From: a virus
IMG/VR virus record: IMGVR_UViG_3300011113_000265
Span: 1-64,000 of that record
Length of the DNA stretch: 64,000 nt
Reading direction: 5' to 3' (one strand)
Below the pieces are notes generated by a model. It made no database searches. It was given only the letters and a program-made list of their open reading frames with translations, and was not told the DNA's origin. Position numbers and translations under genes: made by a program. Positions 42,076-53,000 of the stretch are shown piece after piece (position 1 is the stretch's first letter; each line of letters begins with the position of its first letter).

Positions 42076-42102
42076 ACTAAATAATTATAAACTATAATAA
42101 AA

Positions 42103-42143
42103 ATAATAATAGTAGTCTTAACAAATAGGACTACTATTATTAT
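42103..42143 (+). terminator. Hairpin between cargo genes
   Basis: A perfect 15-bp inverted repeat, ATAATAATAGTAGTC (42103-42117) and GACTACTATTATTAT (42129-42143), closes an 11-base loop. The following T-tract is weak (TATTGATAAT), so it may act as an RNA stabiliser or a partial terminator that sets lower expression of the giant genes. Confidence 0.65.
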
Positions 42144-42164
42144 ATTGATAATAAAAAGCTAAAC

Positions 42165-44081
42165 ATGAGATTTTATCAATCAAGTACACCTCAATACGTA
42201 TCACAATTTACACCGTTGCCATTAGATTTTATGGCTCAACAAATTAAAGCTAGAGAAGCTGCTGATGCTACAGCTGAAGATTTTATAAATAAAGTTGATG
42301 AATTAAAACTAAAACCTGGTAATCACACTGATCCTCTTGTAGTAGATAAGTATAATGAATGGTTAGATAGTAATAAAAATACTATTGCTCAAAAGTTTCA
42401 TGCTGGTGAAATTGATTCTAATGAAGCAACAAGAGCTCTTAGTAAATTACAAAGTGCTTATCAAAATGATCCTGTAATTAGAAATATTAAAACAGATGCT
42501 GCTTTATCAGCAGCTACTAATACTGCTATTGCACAAGGTAAATATAAAAGAGGTATTAGTAGTAGAGGTAGTCTTTTAGGAGATATGCCTCAATTTCAAT
42601 ATATAGATCCAAGAAATGCAAGTGAAGCTGATTATGCTCAAGCACATAATTATATAACTCCTACTAGTATTAAAAGTGATCAAAACTTTGGACCTCAATA
42701 TAAAGAAATTGAAGCACGAGTTACTAATACTCTTAATTCTTTAGAACCTACAAAGCAAATTATAAATGGAATAACATATTATAAACAAGGAAATAGTTTA
42801 GTAGAGAAAAAACAATTAACAAGAGATATGGTTAAATCTATGGCTATGGATTTAGCTAATACTGAAATAAATGATCAGATTACTCCTTGGACACAATATA
42901 AAACTAGATTAAAACAACAAGAAGGACAAGATTATACTGCAGATGAATTAGCTGAAGATATTACTGATAATTATTTTGGTTATGTAAATTCAAAAAGCAC
43001 TAAAAATCAATATCAATGGGATGCTGCACAAACTTCTGAAGGTAATAAAAAAGATGGTAAAGGTAGAATAGCTCGTAGAGCAGCTGTAATGCCTGAAAAA
43101 AATGTTGGATTTAAAGCAACTGATTTTTATAAAACATCAAATAATTTAAATCCTTCTGAAAATTTTGATAAAAATATGTTTACTTCTAAAAATAATACAT
43201 TAAGTCCTGGTGAAGATTTTGATAAAAATATGTTTAATAGTAAAAAACCTGGTTTAATAGGCTATCAAATATATGAATTATCTACAAATATGCAAAATGT
43301 AGTAAAAGAATATGTTAAAGATAAACCTAAATGGAAAAAAGTATTTGAAAATCCAAATAAAAAATATTCTGGTTTAGAAGAATTATATAAAGAAATAGAA
43401 AAGTCAGGTATATTAAAATTATATGAAGAAGGACAAATAAAATCACAATCTAATTTAAGAACTATTTTACCTGGTACAACAGATGAATTTGGAAATAATG
43501 ATTGGTCACAAATATTTGGATCTAATACTTCTCCTACATTAGAAAATATGAATGGTACAATATTAGGAGGAACTAAACAATGGATTAATACTAAAACTGG
43601 TGAAATAACTACTATATCAGAATTAATGAATTTAAATGAAGGAGATGCTGCTAAAACACCAATATCAGCTATTGGTGAATATCAAGCTGATAATAGTATG
43701 AATATATTTTTACCTGATAATTTACAAGGAAATTATGGACTTAAACCTTTAAGTATAAATATTGGAGGTGATGAATATATAACAACATCTGTATTTAATC
43801 CTGATCCTGAAGATTTTAGTATAAGAGATATTCATAATGTTATATATGAACAAAATAGTACAAATCTTAAAAAAGGAACACCAATTAATATTTCAATAAA
43901 TACAGATAATGGTCTTGCAACATTACCAGTTAGAATAAAATATAATAAAACTAATAAAACATATAAACTTTTAAATACTGATGGTAATCCAGCAACAGGT
44001 GTTAATGGTAAACCTTTAGAATATTCTAGTGCTATTGATTTATATACTGATTTGTTAAATCAATTTTATAATCAACAATAA
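42165..44081 (+). CDS. Virion-associated protein upstream of the giants (638 aa)
   Basis: Opens MRFYQSSTPQYVSQFTPLPL, then a helical half (MAQQIKAREAADATAEDFIN), and a beta-rich C-terminal half. The opening pattern is one seen in crAss-like internal virion proteins. Residues 328-363 contain two copies of an 18-residue unit, LNPSENFDKNMFTSK and LSPGEDFDKNMFNSK, encoded by a 54-base tandem duplication. No membrane helix is obvious. It is probably an internal virion protein that helps load or eject cargo. Confidence 0.55.
   Translation: MRFYQSSTPQYVSQFTPLPLDFMAQQIKAREAADATAEDFINKVDELKLKPGNHTDPLVVDKYNEWLDSNKNTIAQKFHAGEIDSNEATRALSKLQSAYQNDPVIRNIKTDAALSAATNTAIAQGKYKRGISSRGSLLGDMPQFQYIDPRNASEADYAQAHNYITPTSIKSDQNFGPQYKEIEARVTNTLNSLEPTKQIINGITYYKQGNSLVEKKQLTRDMVKSMAMDLANTEINDQITPWTQYKTRLKQQEGQDYTADELAEDITDNYFGYVNSKSTKNQYQWDAAQTSEGNKKDGKGRIARRAAVMPEKNVGFKATDFYKTSNNLNPSENFDKNMFTSKNNTLSPGEDFDKNMFNSKKPGLIGYQIYELSTNMQNVVKEYVKDKPKWKKVFENPNKKYSGLEELYKEIEKSGILKLYEEGQIKSQSNLRTILPGTTDEFGNNDWSQIFGSNTSPTLENMNGTILGGTKQWINTKTGEITTISELMNLNEGDAAKTPISAIGEYQADNSMNIFLPDNLQGNYGLKPLSINIGGDEYITTSVFNPDPEDFSIRDIHNVIYEQNSTNLKKGTPINISINTDNGLATLPVRIKYNKTNKTYKLLNTDGNPATGVNGKPLEYSSAIDLYTDLLNQFYNQQ
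43146..43253 (+). repeat. 54-base tandem duplication inside a coding region
   Basis: The unit at 43146 recurs at 43200 with the period of 54 bases and keeps the reading frame. The core TTTTGATAAAAATATGTTTA is identical in both copies, and the remainder differs at several positions, so the duplication is not brand new. Confidence 0.75.
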
Positions 44082-44099
44082 ATATAATTAAATAATAAA

Positions 44100-47000
44100 A
44101 TGCCATTAGATAATAATAATATAGGACATATTGATGATATAAGAGCAAGGTTAGCTGTTAAAGCTAAAGCTCCAAATTTTGCTACAGCGATAACATTAAA
44201 ACCTGATCAAATATCTCAATATGATACTCAATTTGAAATCCCTATAGGAGGAGATTGGGAAAGTGCATTAGGTGAATATAAAGCTCAACAACAACCTGGT
44301 ATAGATCAACTTGCTAATGGTCTTGTTAAAGGAGCTGTATTAGCAGGTACTACATTTGCAGATACTTTTGGAGGTACACTAAGCGGTGTACTTAACATGG
44401 CACTTAATGGTTCAGAACAAGGTTATTTAAATGCTTTTGTTAATAATCCATTTAGTAATGCTATGCAAGATATTAATGATGCATCAGAAAAAGCTTTTGC
44501 TAATTATAGAACTAGAGCTGAACAAGAAATGGGTGTATTTGAACAGATGGGTACAGCTAATTTCTGGGGTGATATGTTTATTAAAAACTTAGGATTTGCT
44601 GGTGGTGCAATGGCAGCTGGTTATGTAAGTGGTGCATTATTTTCAGGATTAACACAAGGAGTTAGAGCTAGACAAGAAGCAGAGTTATTTAAAAAAATGA
44701 CTAAAAATGTTATTACTAAAGATGCTAAAAGTGTTGAAGAAGGTATACAAATGCTTGCTAATGCTGAAAGAACAGGATTACTTAATGTTGAAGCAGCTGA
44801 ATTAAAACAATTATTAGAAGATAGTGGTAAAGCATATAGAAACTTAAACAGAGCTAATCAATTAACAAGTTCTGCTTTAGCTGCTACAGGTGAAGCTAGA
44901 ATTGAAGCTTTAGGTAATGGTAGACAATTTCAAAAAGCTAAACTACAAGAACTTAATGCAGAGTTTAAAAATTCTGATGGTACTTTTAAAGCAGGTAAAA
45001 CTCAAGAAGAATATAATAATAAATTAAATCAATTAGATGATTTAGTTAAAGGATTTCAAAATTCTGAGTTTTTAATAAATACTGCTTTATTAACTGCAAG
45101 TAACTTTATAGGTTATAGAAATTTCTTTGCTAAAGATTATGGTTTAAATGCTGGTAGATTTGATGATCTTATTAGTATTAATTCAATTAAAAATATAACT
45201 GCTGGTGAAGATATTGCTAAATTAATACAAACTAAATGGTATAGTACTTTAGGTAAATCTTTAATGGGTTCTGGTAGAGAAGGTCTTGAAGAATTTTTTC
45301 AAACTGTAACACAAAAATCTGCAGATAATTACTATAGTGCTAAATTTAATGGTGTAGATCCAGATGCTTTTACTAGTCTTGCTGCTGGTATGAATGAAGC
45401 TATGGGTAAAGAAGGTTTAGAAAGTTTTATACTTGGTGCTATGACAGGTTTAATTATGCCTGGAGGTGGTTTAATAAGTGAGTTTAAACAAGCTAAACAA
45501 CTTAATAAAGATGCTGCTGAAAGAGTAGCTGATTTAAATAACTCTGTAAAAGCATATGTAGAACAATACAAAACTAACCCTGAAAGTGTGTTTATGAATT
45601 TCTATGATATGATTAATAGAGATGTTAATCTTAATAAAGCTCAATTAAAAGCTTTACTAGATGATGATAAATATACTTATGAGAATTTAAAAAACGACAA
45701 GTTTTATAATATGGCTAGTGCATTTATTAATGCAGGTAAGTATAATGATCTTGTTGATATATTAGAAGAAGAAACTAAATTAAGTGCTGATGATTTAAGA
45801 GTAAAGTATTCCGTACCTACAGATCCTGCTGATCCTAATTCTCCTAAAAAAGAATTTTTTAAAAACTGGACAGATGATGAGATAAAAACTTATGTTGCTA
45901 ACCAATCTAGAAAAAATACAGATGCTGTTAAGAATATCAGAGATCTTATGAATAACATAGAATCTAGATATGGTAAACAACTTGCTTTAGTTAAAACTGA
46001 AGATGGTACTAAAAAGGTTGAAATTAAAAACATTTTAGCAAGACATTTATTTTTAGGTGAAACTTTAGATCGCAGACTTACTAGTGTTCATAATGAACTT
46101 CTTAAAATGTTTGCTGATGCTGAACCTGCTAATGTTTTAGATACAACAGATGGTTTTGCTATTACAGATTTTATTAATAATGCATCTCGTCAACTAGAAG
46201 AAGTTAATGATGAAAACTTTAAAAAAATATTAAAGAATTTTGAAAAAGTTGCAAAAAATAGTTCTGATCCTAAAAAGATGATAGAACTATTTACTGATTA
46301 TATACAATTAGCTGGAGATAGAAAAGCTCATAATGCTGCTTGGATTAGATTAACTGAAAATAGTTTTACTAATCTACTTAATAGATTACAAACAGAAGAT
46401 CAAAAACAAGCTGAAAAAAATATAGAGCAAACTAATAAAGAGTTAAATGATGAAGAAAAGATTAATATAGTTAGAGAAAAAGCTAAAGCTGCAGGTTACA
46501 GTAAAGTTGGTAATTATTTTACTATTACAGATAATAATGGTAATGTTAAAAAATATGAACTAGATCCTATTGATATATTTAATGAAAGAAAAAAATTACA
46601 AGAAGAATTTAATAATAATTTATCTCAATTAGATCCTAATGATACTGAAGCTATTAAAGCTTTAGAAGAAGATTATGCTTTTAAAAAAGATGATCTTGTT
46701 AATAAAGCTAATCAAGCTTTAATTAAAGATTTTGAAACTGGAGAATATTTAAAAGAAAATAATCAATATGTAAAATTTAATAAAGAGTTTGCTCTAAAAA
46801 ATTATAATAAAATACAATTTATACCTAGAGAACAAGCCGTATCTATTAAAAGATCTAAGGTAATACAAAATTCTAATAGAAGAAAAATAGAAGCTGTTAG
46901 ACAAGTATTACTTGAATTAAATAAAGATATTAATTCTAATATTGCTCAAATAGATGCTCTTAATAATGAAAAAAGTCAATTAGAAAATGATATAAAATTT

Positions 47001-49997
47001 TTTAATGAGTATTTATTAATATTAGATAATGATATTGATATTGATGAAACTAAAAAGCTTTTAAATAAAGCTAATGACAGATTAAACCAACTTAATACTG
47101 CAATAGAAAATATAAATAAAACTATATTTGAATTAAATAATCAAAAGAAAGATCTTATTACTTTAGGTTTAGAAATTAAAGAATCTTTTGAAAAATCTGA
47201 AGGATTTTCTATCGAAGAGTTTATTAGAAAAATGGATGATTTAAATATACCATCTATTGAAAGAATATGGGCTAAAAATTTAGTTAAAGATTTAGAAGAT
47301 TTGGCTAATACTAATGATATTGATAATGCATTATATAATTTAGATATTCTTAAAAGTAATTTAGAAGTTGAAGTAAATAGAGTTACTAATATTATTGATA
47401 TTTTAGAAAAAGCTTTAATTAAATCAGAAGCTTATAAAGAATGGGTATTAGCTTCTAAAATAGAAGGATTACCTGGATGGTTTAGTAGTAAATGGAATGT
47501 TAGTAAAACAACAGATCCATTTAAACTTAGTGCTAAATCTAATGATTTAAAAGATATAAAAAAATTATATCAGTTTCAAAAATTAATGACTAAATATGCT
47601 AATGCAAATGGTATTAGTCCTGAAGAAGCATATCAAGAATACTTAAATGATTTAAATCAATTAAAAGAAGAAACTAATAATTTTGATAATAATCTTAATA
47701 GAACTTATCAAGAAATAGAAAGTATTAGAGAACATTTATTAATTAATAAAGCTGATTTAGTTAATTTAAAAAATAGATTAGCTGATGTTATTGATGTAAT
47801 GGAATTTAATAAGAAAAGATCTCTTGTTAATACTATTCAAAAAAATCTTAATCAAATTAAAATTAAATATAGTAATATTGTTAATAAAGAAACTAAAAAT
47901 CTTCAATTAGTAGATAATCAAATAGGAAGTGATGCTCCTCCAATTGATGATGTTACTGAAGAAGATAATATTGAATTAGGTACTTCAAAAAGTGCTAAAT
48001 CTAATAATCTTTTTTATACTACTAATAAAACAATATTACAAAAATCTAATGGAAAAACAGATTATGATAGTGAAGGATATCCAAAAACTAATCCTAATAA
48101 TGATGCTGTTAGATGGAATACCTTTTTAGAAAGAAATCCTGATTTAAGTAAAAACTTTGCATTACAAGCATTTATTTTACAAGATTTACCTGATGACTCT
48201 CCACTTAAAATAGCTGCATTAGAACGCATAAAACAAGGTGGTGGTACACCTAGTAGTACAGATATTATTACAGCTTTAGTAGATACTAAAACTGACGAAC
48301 TAGTTAAAGCTAGTATTGATGGTATTCAAAATGGTGAAGTAGGTCAAGGGTTAGTTTATACATTTTTACCTCTTACAAGTAGTTTATTAGAAGGAGATTC
48401 TAAAGTAAATGGACCTGCATTATTTACATATTTTAATAATTTTGGTTTAAAAGATTTAGGATATAATTCAATTAATTTACAATCATCTATAATGAATTTA
48501 GATAAATCTCATGATGGTGATTTAATAGAACTTACTAAAAAAGATGGAACTAAACTTAAAATAACTTTAGCAGAGTTTAAAAATATGACTTTAGAATATG
48601 CTAAAAATAAGCATATTGAATTTATTAATATAATTATTACATCTAGTAGAAGTGGTAAAAAAGTATTTTTACCTATAAAAGGAGTAACTAATGGTATTTT
48701 ATTAAAGAAAGAATCTGTTGATGGTTCTAATGTAATGCAACCAGTTCGTAATATATTAGCAGATAGAAGAAATATTGATACTTCAACTGATACAGGTTTA
48801 GATAATGTTAAAATATTTGTAGTTGATAAAAAAGTTGATCAGTATAAAATACCTGGTACAAATATTATTATTGATAATCCTAAATTAGGAGCTACTATAA
48901 TTTATAATGCAAAAACAAAAGAATATTTTTATGCTAATCAAAGAAATATTAATGATGATGAAGTTGATTTAATATTTCATTTGTTAGAAATGATTGCTAA
49001 TAATCCTGAGAAAAATTTGAACATGCAAGTAAAAATTGGTGGTCAAGATAATAGATTTTATATTGGAGCTAATGGTGATAGAATATCTGAAATAGATATT
49101 TTTAGAAAACAAGGAACTATATCTCTAATGAATAATCTTATTTATTGGGGAGGTAAACCTAAAACAGAAGCTACTAAACATACTATTTATATTGATAAAG
49201 GTAGAATATTTTATCCTAATCCTAATAACAACTTTGCTTTAGAATTTATATCTTTATCAGATATAAGAAATATTGGTAAAAATAAAAATTTACAAGCTTA
49301 TTTAAAAACTAAAAGATTTAATGTTAATACTAATATGATGAAAAATACAGGATTATATTTTCATCCAGTATTAAAAAATGGTAAATTAGATTGGGTTGCT
49401 TTTAAAGGAGGTTATAAAGATATGTTGTTAAATGGTAATGCTAAAATGGATCCTGTATTAATAACAAGTGCTATTGATAGTAATAATAGTAATTATAAGG
49501 GAAATAAATTATTATTTGCTTCTAAAAATATTATATTAGATATTAATAATGACGGTATACCTTCTATAATGAATGATTATAAAAAACAACAACCTGCAAA
49601 AAGTCCAATAATACCTCCTATTGTAGCAGGTACATATACTACTACAACAACTAGTCAACCTATTGCTGAACCTGTATTTACTGATAAACAAGGTTTACCA
49701 CAAAATTTAGAAGATATAGAAGTTACAGATGAATTTTTAAATGAGAATGCTGTTATAATAGGAAAATCAAGCAAATCAACTTTTGTATCAGGTGTTACAA
49801 ATGAACTTATATTTTCTGAAACACCACTTATTACAAAAACAACGCCTCCACCATCAGATACTAATCAAGGTGCACAACCAGAAGTTGTAGAACAAAAAAC
49901 TGAAGAATTAAAAGATCAGTGTGAAGGTAATACTCCTAATACACCTACTAAAAAACCTAAAGGATTTGGTAAAAATAATAATCCATTAGGTATTTAA
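44100..49997 (+). CDS. Giant virion cargo protein (1965 aa)
   Basis: The N-terminal 460 residues contain hydrophobic Gly/Ala helices (about 164-183, GFAGGAMAAGYVSGALFSGL; about 445-460, LGAMTGLIMPGGGLIS) and a GSGREGLEEFFQTVTQ segment at about 389-404, seen in other giant phage ejection proteins. Residues about 770-1300 are long coiled coils (QLENDIKFFNEYLLILDNDI and similar). The last part is beta-rich and ends Pro/Thr-rich. No catalytic motif was found. It is likely ejected with DNA and may span membranes. It begins 18 bases after the previous gene. Confidence 0.6.
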   Translation: MPLDNNNIGHIDDIRARLAVKAKAPNFATAITLKPDQISQYDTQFEIPIGGDWESALGEYKAQQQPGIDQLANGLVKGAVLAGTTFADTFGGTLSGVLNMALNGSEQGYLNAFVNNPFSNAMQDINDASEKAFANYRTRAEQEMGVFEQMGTANFWGDMFIKNLGFAGGAMAAGYVSGALFSGLTQGVRARQEAELFKKMTKNVITKDAKSVEEGIQMLANAERTGLLNVEAAELKQLLEDSGKAYRNLNRANQLTSSALAATGEARIEALGNGRQFQKAKLQELNAEFKNSDGTFKAGKTQEEYNNKLNQLDDLVKGFQNSEFLINTALLTASNFIGYRNFFAKDYGLNAGRFDDLISINSIKNITAGEDIAKLIQTKWYSTLGKSLMGSGREGLEEFFQTVTQKSADNYYSAKFNGVDPDAFTSLAAGMNEAMGKEGLESFILGAMTGLIMPGGGLISEFKQAKQLNKDAAERVADLNNSVKAYVEQYKTNPESVFMNFYDMINRDVNLNKAQLKALLDDDKYTYENLKNDKFYNMASAFINAGKYNDLVDILEEETKLSADDLRVKYSVPTDPADPNSPKKEFFKNWTDDEIKTYVANQSRKNTDAVKNIRDLMNNIESRYGKQLALVKTEDGTKKVEIKNILARHLFLGETLDRRLTSVHNELLKMFADAEPANVLDTTDGFAITDFINNASRQLEEVNDENFKKILKNFEKVAKNSSDPKKMIELFTDYIQLAGDRKAHNAAWIRLTENSFTNLLNRLQTEDQKQAEKNIEQTNKELNDEEKINIVREKAKAAGYSKVGNYFTITDNNGNVKKYELDPIDIFNERKKLQEEFNNNLSQLDPNDTEAIKALEEDYAFKKDDLVNKANQALIKDFETGEYLKENNQYVKFNKEFALKNYNKIQFIPREQAVSIKRSKVIQNSNRRKIEAVRQVLLELNKDINSNIAQIDALNNEKSQLENDIKFFNEYLLILDNDIDIDETKKLLNKANDRLNQLNTAIENINKTIFELNNQKKDLITLGLEIKESFEKSEGFSIEEFIRKMDDLNIPSIERIWAKNLVKDLEDLANTNDIDNALYNLDILKSNLEVEVNRVTNIIDILEKALIKSEAYKEWVLASKIEGLPGWFSSKWNVSKTTDPFKLSAKSNDLKDIKKLYQFQKLMTKYANANGISPEEAYQEYLNDLNQLKEETNNFDNNLNRTYQEIESIREHLLINKADLVNLKNRLADVIDVMEFNKKRSLVNTIQKNLNQIKIKYSNIVNKETKNLQLVDNQIGSDAPPIDDVTEEDNIELGTSKSAKSNNLFYTTNKTILQKSNGKTDYDSEGYPKTNPNNDAVRWNTFLERNPDLSKNFALQAFILQDLPDDSPLKIAALERIKQGGGTPSSTDIITALVDTKTDELVKASIDGIQNGEVGQGLVYTFLPLTSSLLEGDSKVNGPALFTYFNNFGLKDLGYNSINLQSSIMNLDKSHDGDLIELTKKDGTKLKITLAEFKNMTLEYAKNKHIEFINIIITSSRSGKKVFLPIKGVTNGILLKKESVDGSNVMQPVRNILADRRNIDTSTDTGLDNVKIFVVDKKVDQYKIPGTNIIIDNPKLGATIIYNAKTKEYFYANQRNINDDEVDLIFHLLEMIANNPEKNLNMQVKIGGQDNRFYIGANGDRISEIDIFRKQGTISLMNNLIYWGGKPKTEATKHTIYIDKGRIFYPNPNNNFALEFISLSDIRNIGKNKNLQAYLKTKRFNVNTNMMKNTGLYFHPVLKNGKLDWVAFKGGYKDMLLNGNAKMDPVLITSAIDSNNSNYKGNKLLFASKNIILDINNDGIPSIMNDYKKQQPAKSPIIPPIVAGTYTTTTTSQPIAEPVFTDKQGLPQNLEDIEVTDEFLNENAVIIGKSSKSTFVSGVTNELIFSETPLITKTTPPPSDTNQGAQPEVVEQKTEELKDQCEGNTPNTPTKKPKGFGKNNNPLGI

Positions 49998-50019
49998 TAA
50001 AATATAATATAAAATAAAT

Positions 50020-53000
50020 ATGATTTTTGCATGTCCTATTAAAAGTTCACAAGCTTGGAAAGATTTAGAAGCTACTTATGGTAAACAAATGGCTTGGAAT
50101 CTTTATTACATGAATGCTGGAACAATACCTTCATTAACTGAAGCTAAACTAATTCGTGTAAATCATGAATCACAATTAAATAGTTTTATGTTTGAAGATA
50201 TAAAACTATCTAGTACTGAAAAAGATGATTTATTTAAAACTTTAAAGTATTGGTTTATTAGAAATATGACAGGTAGTTTTGATACATTAGATAAATTAGA
50301 AAATTTATTAGAAGATGAAATAGATTCTAAAACATTAAGAACTATATATGAAAATACTTTAACAGACATATTTAATAATATTGGTCCTGAACCAGGCAGT
50401 AGATTAGAACAAATATTTATTGCAATAGTTAAAGATCATCCTTATGATGAAACTACTAAATCTAATATATTTTTAGAAGAGTTTGGTATTGATGCAGGTT
50501 ATGGTCAAGGATTAATATATAATCAATTTAAAAAACAATTAAATAATTTACTTAGTTTTGAAGTTGATGATGAATCTGAAAATGAAAAAACTAAAGGTAA
50601 TGAAGATGTTAAAGATTCTTATGGTAAAGAAGCATTAAAACAAAATAGAAAAGATAGTTTCTCTAGAGGTATTAAATTATTACTATCAGGTATTCCTAAA
50701 TTACAAGGTACAAATTTATCAGATATAAATAGTTATGTAACTACTCAAACATTTGGTAGTGCTCAACCTATGGATCAATCTACAGTAAATAATTTATTAT
50801 TAAATACATTTGCTAATACACCTGCTAACATAAATGATTTTTTTGAAAAGATATATAAAGAAAAAGATAATAATCCTACAATTAATTGGTTGTATGAAAA
50901 AATATTTCAACATGTTAAAGTAACAACTAATGAGCAAGGTATAATTGTTAATTCTGAAATTAAAGCTGATGAAACTAATTTAGCTAGATTAAATCTTATT
51001 AATAAGTTTATACAATCATTTGCTAATTATAAATATAAATTAAATTCTTTTGTTGTTAGTCCTTCTGATTCTTCTGCAGAAGGTTTTAATATTAAAAAAC
51101 AAGACGCTGATACTAACAATCTTAAAAATAGGATGTTAAAAGAATGGGATGCTAATTTAATTAAAAATTATTCTGAAGGTTTTGTAGATTCTAAAGGTTA
51201 TAAAATTAATTTTAATTCAAATCAAGGATTTTTAAATTATATCTTAAATGAAAAAACTCCTTTAATTGATAGATTAACAGCTTTAGGTATTCCTAATATT
51301 GAAAATAGAATGTTAGATTCTGAAGAACTATTACCAATTAGAAATACTAAAGCAACTCTTTTCGATGTATCTAGTCAATTATTAAATAGTATTAGAACTA
51401 ATCAAAATAAAATACTTAATTTAAGTAATATACAAGAAATATTTAATCCTAAAGCTAAAGATGAATTTCTTGATATGCATGTATCAGTTGTTGGTATATT
51501 AGAGCATTTAATACCTTATAGAAAAGATTATGATAATCAGCTTTATAATATAGATGGTAATTTAATTAGTAGTATTAATTTGAATAATTATCAAACTTTA
51601 ATGTTAACTAGATTACAATCAGCTGTTAGTAAAGCATTAAAAATATATCCTGATGATTGGGCTAAAAATAATGGTAAAAATGTTTTAGAATATTTAAATA
51701 ATGAAATTCCTGAAGCTTTAAATTTATGGTCTAGTGATAGTATATTTTTAGATAGAATTATTAGAGGTAATAACTTATCTATTGAATTATTAGATGGTAT
51801 GACTTCTGTTGGAGAATCAGGTGTACATACTTCAGTTTTATCTGAAACAGATCTTTGGAGTACATTTATTGATAGTAGTTTAGATAATTTATTTCCTGCA
51901 ATAAAACACGCAGATAGAAGTATGTTTTATGGATATAGTTTTGGTTATGGAGATACAGATATACTAAGTAATAGTGGTAAATATGTTCCTAATGTTGAAT
52001 GGAAAAATGTTTTTAAAAATTATTTATTTAAATATTTAGATACTGAAATTAGACGTATAAGAATTGCTCAAGATAAAAATAGTATAGGTAATCAAATTCA
52101 AAATTATAATAAACAAAGTAAAAAATTTATTTTATTTGAAGATATATTAGATGTTAATAATTCAGCTAATCAAAATAAAATAGATGATTTAATTAATAGT
52201 TATACAGGGTTTGATAATTTAGTAAATAATCCTTGGGTAGCTGATAGATTTGAAAATTGGAGTAATCAATATTTTACAAAAACTATTGCTGCAGCTAACT
52301 CTGTAGGTATAGGTGAAAATATAAAAAATTCTGGTATTGATGCAAAAATATTAAATAAACTATATGTAGCTTTAGATTATTCTGCTAGAAGTAAACCTAA
52401 AAATAAACAATTTTTAGATGAGGTTATTAGTATTGCAGCAGCTAAATATTTTATTGGTTCTATAGAACAATCTAAATTATTTTTTGGTGATCCTGCATTA
52501 TACAATATAAAAGAATCAGATGGTATTCTTATATATGATATGATTAAAAGGGTTAATATGCAATCATCTACTAAGATGGTTGGTATTGTTGATGATATTA
52601 ATAATAGTTTTTTAAATAATCTAGCATTAGATAAAAAATATCAAATATCTTTTGATGGGCAAAATTACTTTTCTTATAAAAAGAATTTTGATGGTACTAT
52701 TACAGAATTAGTTATTAATGATCCTAAAACAATAACTTCAATAGGTACTGAACTAGCAATGATTTTTGGTGAAGATTCACCTGAATATAAAGCTTATACT
52801 AAAGGATTTGAAGAACCAGATGGTTATAGTATAGGTAATATATTCTTTGCTCTTGAAGGTATAATTAGAACTGAAGGTATTGCTTCAGGTAGACTTAATG
52901 TATTAGAAAAAGAATTAAAAGCACTACATTCTTCTAAAGAGGAAATTAATAAGTTATATACAATACCTAAAGGTATGAGTGCTAAAGATTATATGACTAA

